A stretch of 6,351 nt of DNA from contig JAAYYJ010000003.1 in assembly GCA_012515455.1 (NCBI GenBank), forward strand, positions 1 through 6,351. Direction: 5' to 3'. Below the pieces are notes generated by a model that saw only the letters and a program-made list of their open reading frames with translations, searched no databases and had not been told where the DNA came from. Shown one piece after another: positions 1 to 5,035 of this stretch. The stretch's first letter is position 1; the number at the start of each line of letters is the position of its first letter. Position numbers and translations under genes: made by a program. Source of the DNA: Oligosphaeraceae bacterium. GTDB lineage: Bacteria > Verrucomicrobiota > Lentisphaeria > Oligosphaerales > Oligosphaeraceae.

Positions 1-150
1 CGGTGGGGTGGGCCCACCGCTAGAATCAAGGGCACGGGGCAAAAAATAGTGCTTTTGGCAATTTTTTCAAGGCACACATCAGCAATTGCATACAAATACC
101 TTGTTTCCGGACAACTGCTTCCCACTAAAGGCCCAAGAATCCCAGAGCGG
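1..150. other. non-coding left flank with short inverted repeats
   Basis: No credible gene is visible here. Bases 7-18 form a perfect 12-bp palindrome (GGTGGGCCCACC), and its right arm can instead pair with CGGTGG at 1-6, so two hairpins compete. An AT-rich patch follows: AAAAAAT at 41-47 and ATTTTTT at 61-67 are inverted repeats around a 13-base loop. The sequence then becomes unique until the tandem array at 151. The palindrome could be the tail or terminator of a gene ending left of the window, but no run of T follows it directly, so this is only a possibility. Confidence 0.4.
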
Positions 151-443
151 GAGCTGGTGCGAGCGGGTCAGACCCCTGATTTCAGCTTGGTCTCCAGCGC
201 CGGCCGGCGGGAGCTGGTGCGAGCGGTCAGAACCCGGATTTCAGCTGGGTCTCCAGTGCTGGCAGCGGGAGCTGGAGCGAGCGGTCAGAACCCGGATTTC
301 AGCTGGGTCTCCAGCGCCGGCCGGCGGGAGCTGACGCGAGCGGGTCAGACCCCGGATTTCAGCTTGGTCTCCAGCGCCGGCCGGGGAGCTGGTGCGAGCG
401 GGTCAGCCCCCGGATTTCAACTGTGTCTACAGTGCTGGCAGCG
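151..443. repeat. tandem array of five 58-60 bp units
   Basis: Five contiguous imperfect copies start at 151, 211, 269, 328 and 386, with lengths 60, 58, 59, 58 and 58. Each begins GAGCTGGTGCGAGCGG or a close variant, continues with a GGTCAGA-type block, then CGGATTTCAGCT, then GGTCTCCAG, and ends in a GC-rich tail. Two core classes exist: copies 1 and 4 read GGGTCAGACCCC, copies 2 and 3 read GGTCAGAACCC. Two tails exist: CCAGCGCCGGCCGGCGG (copies 1 and 3, shortened in 4) and CCAGTGCTGGCAGCGG (copy 2, with a related version in copy 5). Copy 5 is the most degenerate. Unit lengths are not multiples of three, so the reading frame shifts between copies and the array is very unlikely to encode protein. 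Several inverted repeats per unit suggest a structured RNA or DNA element. Its function is unknown. Confidence 0.9.
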
Positions 444-617
444 TCATGGTGAGGCCAACCGAAAACGGTGCCCCTTCGGCGACAATCTAGCATCAACCTT
501 CGCGCATTAACGAACATTACGCTCGGCGAACAGTTTTCAAGCGTCAGGATACGGACACAACATAAGCAGGGCTCGACAGTTTGTCAAGGAAAAGAGGGGG
601 AAAATACACCCCTTGGT
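444..617. other. non-coding spacer between repeat array and promoter
   Basis: This stretch has no supported gene. It contains small inverted repeats: ACCG-AAAA-CGGT just after the array, GACA-GTT-TGTC around 575-585, and a hairpin AGGGG (595-599) with CCCCT (609-613) around a 9-base loop. The last ends immediately before the -35 box of the forward promoter, so it could be an operator or a weak upstream terminator. None of these is strong enough to name. Confidence 0.4.
559..587 (-). promoter_or_regulatory. candidate reverse-strand sigma70-like promoter facing the repeat array
   Basis: On the reverse strand, bases 587-582 read TTGACA, a perfect -35 consensus. Bases 564-559 read TATGTT (4 of 6 matches to TATAAT), with a 17-bp spacer. 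Transcription would start near 552 and run leftward through all five tandem repeats. No open frame of useful size is seen on that strand, so any product would be a non-coding RNA. The -10 is weak, and a match of this quality can arise by chance. Confidence 0.22.
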
Positions 618-646
618 TTGTTATTACAGGAGAAGCGAGTTATATT
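618..646 (+). promoter_or_regulatory. candidate sigma70-like promoter for the DUF4838 gene
   Basis: A -35 element TTGTTA (618-623, 4 of 6 matches to TTGACA) is followed by a 17-bp spacer and a -10 element TATATT (641-646, 5 of 6 matches). The predicted start of transcription is near 653, giving a leader of about 50 bases before the GTG start at 703. A short GC hairpin (595-613) lies just upstream and could be a regulator site. The call rests on consensus match, spacing and position. Confidence 0.45.
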
Positions 647-691
647 CTCAACGCAAAAGTCCGGTAATGGTAAAGCAATCAGTACTAACCC

Positions 692-697
692 AAGGAG
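692..697 (+). promoter_or_regulatory. ribosome binding site deciding the GTG start at 703
   Basis: AAGGAG lies 5 bases before GTG at 703. The other in-frame starts (TTG 613, ATG 667) have no comparable site, and starting at 703 puts a classic signal peptide at the very N-terminus. Confidence 0.75.
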
Positions 698-702
698 TGG
701 TC

Positions 703-3177
703 GTGAAACGTTCTTTTCTGATGCTGTTATGGTTGCTGCTGGGCAGCGGCATGGCTGCGGCCGCGGATGTCGCGATTATCGCCGAGGGGAAATCCGACTA
801 CCAGATCATCTATCCTGACGATGTCGGCAACCAGCATCTGAATCTCTACCACCGCCAAGCCGCGGAGATGCTGGCGCAGGCGTTGTTGTGCAGCACCGCA
901 GTCGCGTTACCGGTGCGTGCAGAGAAGGACTTGGCGGCCGGTCAGCCGGGGCTGTATATTGGTGCCTGCCGCGCCTTGTCGGCTGCCGGGCTGGGCAAGA
1001 GCAGCTACCAACGCTGGGAACATCACCTCGTGGTCAAAGGCAAAGATGTGTTTATGTTCGGCGATGACTGGCGTGGTGGGGTATATCCTGATTCATCCCG
1101 ACATAACTACTGCATCCTGGGGTCTTACAAAAGTACCCTGACTTTCCTGGAGAAGTTCGCCGGGGCGCTGTTTATGGGCGGTGCCGCGTTGGCCGACTCC
1201 GTGCCTAAGCGCTCCAGCATCACTATTCCTGAAGACTACCACTATGACCGGATTCCGCAGATACAATACTGCATCAGCCGGGGCAAGGATATCAACTACG
1301 ACCTGGCCAACAATTTCCTGCCTTCGCCCTGGTATGGCTCCCATGGCGGGCACTCGCACAGCCGGGCCATTCTGCAGGACAAATATTTTGCCACCAACCC
1401 GGAGTACTTTGCTTTACGCAAAGGCAAGCGGGTTACTCATCCCACCCGGCCGCAGTATTGCTTCTCTAATCCGCAGGTGCGGGAGATGATCTACCAGGAA
1501 GTCCTGGAGCATCTGGACAAAGGCTACGAGATTGTGCAGCTGGCCCAGAGCGACGGCTTTTGGCCGTGCGAATGCCCGGACTGCGCCGCGCTGTACGGCG
1601 TGGAGAGTTTCGGCGAGAAAATCTGGATCATGCACCGTGAGATGGCGGTGCGCCTGCAGAAGGACCGCCCGGGCCGGAAGGTCTGCATCATCGCCTACGG
1701 GCCCACCCGCATCCCGCCGCAGACCTTCAAGGATTTCCCGGATAACGTGGTCATTGAACTGGCGCCGTATTCGGATGAGATCATGGCTTCCTGGCAGGGG
1801 TATCAGGTTCCGGGCGGTTTCGTGGTCTACCTTTACAACTGGGGCTACTACAAGCCGGAAGGCTTTATGCCCAAACAGAGCTGGCAGTTTTGTCAGCAGC
1901 AGCTGGAGAAATTCCACGCCAGTAATGTCAAGGGTATCTACCGCTGTGGTTTCGGTGAACTCTTCGGCCTGGAAGGCCCGACCTACTACATCTGGGGGAA
2001 GCTGCTGGATGACCCCAAGGCGGACCCCCGGGAGCTGCTGCAGCAGTACTGCCAGCGCGTCTATGCCGAGGGAGTAGACGCGATGCAGAAATTCTTCCAG
2101 CTCCTGGATGAACGTCTGCAACTGGTAGTAAGCAAGAGCGAAATCGACTGGAATGACCCGGAACTGCTGGCCGGCGGCCTGTCGTTGACCCGCCATCCGG
2201 TGCAGGTCATCCAGACCCGTTACCCTGATGCAGTGGTCGCGGAACTGGAGAATCTCCTCACTGCTGCTGAACAGAAGAACCAGTCTTTTCTGCTGCAGCG
2301 GGCCAGGCTGGAATTCGATTATCTGAAGCACACTGCCCGGGCCGCCAATGCATTGGGCCGTTTTCGGACGTCATGCGCTCCGGCGGAAGCACAGAGCCTG
2401 TTTGCATCCCTGGCCGCCCGGAAGCTCGTGATTGACAGCCTGCCCTGCAACAAGAGCGGCAATCTAGCTGACGGCAGCGGCTATTCGCTGTTCGGCGGCG
2501 CCACCCCGCAGCTGATGCGGATGGGTGGGCGCCTCAGCGGGCCGTTATATGCGCCGTTCCAATGGGATGGCCAGTGGATGCTGGACCGCGCGGTAGTCCC
2601 GGCCGGTCGGACCATCCGGGTCGGCGACAGCACCGTCCAATATCTGGTGCCGGAGAATTACATGGCTGAGGACCTCGAGCAAAGGTTCACCAAGGCCGGC
2701 ACGAGAATTTTCTGCCGTTCCGGCGAGAGCAGTCTGCAGGTGATCTTCATCTTGTCCCCGGTTGTGCCACAGGAGGATTTCGCCAAGCACATCCTGCGGG
2801 TCACCCTGGGGCCGGAAAAGAAAGGTCTGTTCAGCATGCCGGGGCGGTGCAAGAACGGTTCCCGGGCATCGTGCTACAAGCTGGTCAAGACCAACCTTGA
2901 GAATGCGGGCAAGGGTGATGTCTATGAGGCTGTTGCCGGCAACAAGACGGTAATCACCATCCCGGCGCCCGGGGTGGGGACAGCGCCAGGCGAGGTCGCC
3001 ATTGAATTCAACATCCCCTATGAGTCCATGCCACGCCCCCCCCGGCACGGTGAGACCTGGCTGTTCAATGCCTGCTACGGCAGCGGAGATATCCACGGCA
3101 GCAGCACCTGGGAGCATAATTTTAACCAGGAGACGTGGCGGAACACCCGTGACAGCCAAGGCAAGATAGTGTTTTGA
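703..3177 (+). CDS. secreted DUF4838 (glycoside-hydrolase-like) protein with CBM9-like C-terminus
   Basis: The product is 824 residues from the GTG start. Residues 1-21 form a signal peptide: Lys-Arg, a Leu-rich core, and an Ala-rich end with likely cleavage before Asp22. Residues about 22-180 resemble the alpha/beta N-terminal domain that precedes the barrel in GH67/GH20-type enzymes. Residues about 185-445 match DUF4838 (PF16126), with the family signature NPEYFALRKGKR, then QSDGFWPCECPDC (residues 282-294, three Cys) and CGFGELFGLEGP (415-426). Asp284, Glu419 and Glu424 are conspicuous acidic residues that could be catalytic; this is inference. A helical stretch follows, and residues about 606-824 look like a CBM9-type beta-sandwich: FSMPGRC near 710, then IPYESM and GETWLFNAC (771-791), ending in RDSQGKIVF. 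From memory, some DUF4838 proteins belong to CAZy family GH163, endo-beta-N-acetylglucosaminidases acting on N-glycans. Whether this one shares that substrate is unknown. It is probably periplasmic or exported, with glycan as the likely target. Confidence 0.85.
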   Translation: MKRSFLMLLWLLLGSGMAAAADVAIIAEGKSDYQIIYPDDVGNQHLNLYHRQAAEMLAQALLCSTAVALPVRAEKDLAAGQPGLYIGACRALSAAGLGKSSYQRWEHHLVVKGKDVFMFGDDWRGGVYPDSSRHNYCILGSYKSTLTFLEKFAGALFMGGAALADSVPKRSSITIPEDYHYDRIPQIQYCISRGKDINYDLANNFLPSPWYGSHGGHSHSRAILQDKYFATNPEYFALRKGKRVTHPTRPQYCFSNPQVREMIYQEVLEHLDKGYEIVQLAQSDGFWPCECPDCAALYGVESFGEKIWIMHREMAVRLQKDRPGRKVCIIAYGPTRIPPQTFKDFPDNVVIELAPYSDEIMASWQGYQVPGGFVVYLYNWGYYKPEGFMPKQSWQFCQQQLEKFHASNVKGIYRCGFGELFGLEGPTYYIWGKLLDDPKADPRELLQQYCQRVYAEGVDAMQKFFQLLDERLQLVVSKSEIDWNDPELLAGGLSLTRHPVQVIQTRYPDAVVAELENLLTAAEQKNQSFLLQRARLEFDYLKHTARAANALGRFRTSCAPAEAQSLFASLAARKLVIDSLPCNKSGNLADGSGYSLFGGATPQLMRMGGRLSGPLYAPFQWDGQWMLDRAVVPAGRTIRVGDSTVQYLVPENYMAEDLEQRFTKAGTRIFCRSGESSLQVIFILSPVVPQEDFAKHILRVTLGPEKKGLFSMPGRCKNGSRASCYKLVKTNLENAGKGDVYEAVAGNKTVITIPAPGVGTAPGEVAIEFNIPYESMPRPPRHGETWLFNACYGSGDIHGSSTWEHNFNQETWRNTRDSQGKIVF

Positions 3178-3280
3178 GCGCCTGAAATTGGGCAGGGCTG
3201 CAATGCCGGCACTGGTCTGGCGGCAGTCCGGCCAGGAGAGGCGCAGGCTTTTTTTCGCAAATCAGAGTCCAGGAATTCCG
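3178..3280 (+). other. intergenic gap with possible weak attenuator
   Basis: This 103-bp gap separates the DUF4838 gene from the amidohydrolase. GCCTG (3180-3184) can pair with CAGGC (3244-3248), enclosing a smaller stem CTGGC (3217-3221) with GCCAG (3231-3235). Seven T bases (3249-3255) follow the outer arm directly. The 59-base interior makes this a poor terminator, but it could reduce read-through. No promoter is seen between the T run and the next gene. Confidence 0.2.
3271..3274 (+). promoter_or_regulatory. ribosome binding site deciding the GTG start at 3281
   Basis: AGGA lies 6 bases before GTG at 3281. Upstream in-frame starts at 3188 (TTG) and 3203 (ATG) would add a basic, non-conserved-looking stretch before the first beta strand and have weaker sites. 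Confidence 0.5.
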
Positions 3281-4072
3281 GTGCGACATTTCGACTACCC
3301 CATCATCGATGCGCATGCGCATCCGTATTTTAAGCGCAATTTCAGCTTGGATGCCCCGAACAACTGGGAAGAGTACTTCTCTCCCCTAGACGAGTTTGGT
3401 ATCGATTATTTCTGCGGTGCCTGCAATATCCGCACTGACGGCCGCGATTTCGCGGTCATTGCCGAATGCAATGAACGGGTTCTGACCATCCAGCGGCAAT
3501 TCCCGCACCGCTATTATCCCGGGGTAAATATCCATCCCAATTTCCCGGAGGAGTCCTGCCGGGAAGTGCAGCGTTTTTACGATCTGGGCTTCCGCTGGGT
3601 CGGAGAGATAGCCGGCTATGTGATGGGCTATCAGGATTATTGCTCGCCGGGAATGTTTACCATCCTGGAGCTGGTGCGGGACTTGGGCCTGACCTTGAAC
3701 ATCCACCCCTCCAGTATTGATGACATGCAACGGCTGCTGCAGAATTTTCCCACCCTGCCGGTGGTGATCGCTCATCCCGGTCCCGGTGACGCCGCCCGTG
3801 AGAAAATCGCCCTGCTGCGACAATACCCCAATGCCTATCTGGACCTCTCCGGTGGCGGAATCCTGGGCTATGGCATCCTGCGGGCGATCCTGAATGCCGC
3901 GGGCAAGGGCCGGCTGCTGTTCGGCACTGATTATCCGGTTTGCAATCCGGCCTGTTATCTCTATGGCGTCTTGGGGGAAAAACTCCGGCCCGAGGAAAAC
4001 CGGGCCATCTTCCACGATAATTTTCTAGCCCTGACCGGTTGGCAGCTGCCCCGGCAACCGTCATTAAATTAA
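3281..4072 (+). CDS. Amidohydro_2 family metal-dependent hydrolase
   Basis: The product is 263 residues from the GTG at 3281, a normal size for a compact member of the Amidohydro_2 family (PF04909, TIM-barrel hydrolases and decarboxylases related to ACMSD). Metal and active-site positions can be read in order: the first-strand motif IIDAHAHP with His12 and His14, Glu109 in WVGEIAGY, His142 in LNIHPSS, His165 in VIAHPGPGD, and Asp217 in the family signature LFGTDYPV. No signal peptide or membrane segment is visible, so it should be cytoplasmic. The family hydrolyses or decarboxylates many small cyclic or carboxylated substrates, and the sequence does not reveal which. It lies 103 bp downstream of the secreted DUF4838 gene on the same strand, so it may act on a product of glycan breakdown; this is inference. 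If the ATG at 3203 were used, the protein would be 289 residues. Confidence 0.85.
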   Translation: MRHFDYPIIDAHAHPYFKRNFSLDAPNNWEEYFSPLDEFGIDYFCGACNIRTDGRDFAVIAECNERVLTIQRQFPHRYYPGVNIHPNFPEESCREVQRFYDLGFRWVGEIAGYVMGYQDYCSPGMFTILELVRDLGLTLNIHPSSIDDMQRLLQNFPTLPVVIAHPGPGDAAREKIALLRQYPNAYLDLSGGGILGYGILRAILNAAGKGRLLFGTDYPVCNPACYLYGVLGEKLRPEENRAIFHDNFLALTGWQLPRQPSLN

Positions 4073-4141
4073 ATTCTTTACATTCAGTCCGTTCTTACCC
4101 GCAGAACCGCAACGGCTTTCCGGCCAGCGTGTGCTCTCCAG

Positions 4142-4153
4142 CTCCGCCGGAGG
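4142..4153 (+). promoter_or_regulatory. strong Shine-Dalgarno within a small hairpin, pointing to a TTG start
   Basis: GGAGG (4149-4153) lies 5 bases before TTG at 4159 but 23 bases before the first in-frame ATG (4177), so it favours the TTG. The same bases form the right arm of an inverted repeat, CTCCG (4142-4146) and CGGAG (4148-4152), separated by one base. The site could be partly hidden in the mRNA, although a one-base loop cannot form fully and only about 4 pairs would close. Confidence 0.4.
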
Positions 4154-4158
4154 TCATT

Positions 4159-5010
4159 TTGGGATACCCTACAACCATGCCTGTTTTTATCACTCAAATG
4201 CCATTGCTTCTGGCTCAAGCGCAGTACGATCTGGAGGGCGGCAGTTCTCTGCTGGCCAGTCTCTCCGGGTGGTTCTCCAGCTGGTTGTGGCTGTCGCTGC
4301 CGATCCTCCTGTCCTTCATCTGCCTGTTGCACATCCTCAAGACCAGACAGGAGTACTGGTGGATTTTCCTGGTGCTTTTCTTTCCCCTGGTGGGGAGTCT
4401 GCTGTATATTTTGGTGGTCATGCTCAACGGCGGGGGGCAAAGTGCGACGCAGCGCCCGCTGTCGAGAAAAGGCTTCTACCAGGCCAAAGTACGGTCCCTG
4501 CAGGAACGTCTGGAGCAGACCGACACCCTGGCGTTGCGGGCGGAATTGGGTGAGGCATATCTGCAGATGCAAGAACCCGCTAAAGCCAAGGATTGCTTCC
4601 AGCATTGCCTGCAGGGGGCATACAGCCAGGACTCGGATTTCCTGTTCGGTCTGGCCCGGGCCTGCTACGCGTTGCAGGAACTGCCCGCAGCGCTCGAGGC
4701 TATTGAGAAGACCATGCAGAGCGAATCCAACGACTACCTGCTGGAACGAAAATTTCTGCAGGCGAAGATTCTCGATGATTTGGGTCGGTACGAGGCGGCC
4801 TTGGATTTATACGACGAAGTGGTGGAAAAGCTCTCAACTCCGGAGAGCCGTTGTCGTCAGGCGGTAATTCTCAAGCGCCTGGGTCACCAGGAAGAATCCG
4901 AGGCATTATTTTTATCGGTGATCCGTCAAGTCCAGACTCAGCCCCAGGAGCAGCGCAGTGAGAATAAGCAATGGCTGTTGCTGGCCCAGAAAATGCTTTC
5001 GGAATCATAG
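4159..5010 (+). CDS. membrane-anchored TPR protein with PLDc_N-like anchor
   Basis: The product is 283 residues from TTG 4159, or 277 from ATG 4177. TTG is preferred because GGAGG sits 5 bases upstream. Two membrane helices lie at about residues 41-60 and 67-89. The second, with its preceding loop (HILKTRQEYWWIFLVLFFPL, then VGSLLY), matches the PLDc_N domain (PF13396), otherwise found at the N-terminus of cardiolipin synthases. No phospholipase D HKD motif follows, so it is not a synthase. After a basic linker (about 94-112), residues about 121-283 form tetratricopeptide-type helical repeats, with motifs such as LRAELGEAYLQMQEPAKAKD, LFGLARACYALQELPAALEA and ILDDLGRYEAALDLYDEVVE. The TPR part probably faces the cytoplasm and scaffolds partners at the inner membrane. 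No specific function or gene name is recognised. It is 86 bp from the amidohydrolase stop and convergent with mutL. Confidence 0.75.
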   Translation: MGYPTTMPVFITQMPLLLAQAQYDLEGGSSLLASLSGWFSSWLWLSLPILLSFICLLHILKTRQEYWWIFLVLFFPLVGSLLYILVVMLNGGGQSATQRPLSRKGFYQAKVRSLQERLEQTDTLALRAELGEAYLQMQEPAKAKDCFQHCLQGAYSQDSDFLFGLARACYALQELPAALEAIEKTMQSESNDYLLERKFLQAKILDDLGRYEAALDLYDEVVEKLSTPESRCRQAVILKRLGHQEESEALFLSVIRQVQTQPQEQRSENKQWLLLAQKMLSES

Positions 5011-5035
5011 TGTCGAGCAGCATCGGGGCGTGGTT
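5011..5035. other. convergent gene gap without visible terminator
   Basis: Only 25 bases separate the TPR gene stop (TAG, 5008-5010) from the mutL stop (5036-5038 on the reverse strand). No hairpin with a T run is visible in either direction, so the two transcripts may overlap in their 3' ends. Confidence 0.5.

Noticed and set aside
151..443. CRISPR array
   Set aside because: The units are contiguous with no unique spacers. All parts of the unit are similar between copies, and no cas genes are nearby.
49..510. Open frame of 153 codons across the tandem array, giving a repetitive peptide
   Set aside because: Repeat units are 58, 59 and 60 bp long, so the peptide changes frame from copy to copy. 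There is no good ribosome binding site, and conservation follows DNA palindromes instead of codons.
613..702. N-terminal extension of the DUF4838 gene from TTG 613 or ATG 667
   Set aside because: It would overlap the promoter and leader, lacks a ribosome binding site, and would bury the signal peptide behind up to 30 residues.
1414..2331. Reverse-strand frame of 305 codons
   Set aside because: It lies wholly inside the well-supported DUF4838 gene, has no recognisable domain, and is typical of a GC-rich antisense shadow.
2545..3159. Reverse-strand frame of 204 codons
   Set aside because: It is antisense to the CBM9-like domain of the DUF4838 gene and has no family resemblance.
3180..3255. 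Rho-independent terminator after the DUF4838 gene
   Set aside because: A T run exists, but the outer stem is only 5 bp around a 59-base interior, and the inner stem ends 13 bases before the T run. It is kept only as a weak attenuator possibility.
3386..4015. Reverse-strand frame of 209 codons
   Set aside because: It is antisense to the amidohydrolase, whose catalytic motifs are all intact on the forward strand.
4077..4105. Promoter for the TPR gene starting at TTTACA (4077-4082)
   Set aside because: The -35 match is good, but no acceptable -10 lies 16-18 bp downstream.
4084..4605. Reverse-strand frame of 173 codons
   Set aside because: It is antisense to the TPR protein, rich in Gln and Arg as expected for a shadow frame, with no domain seen.
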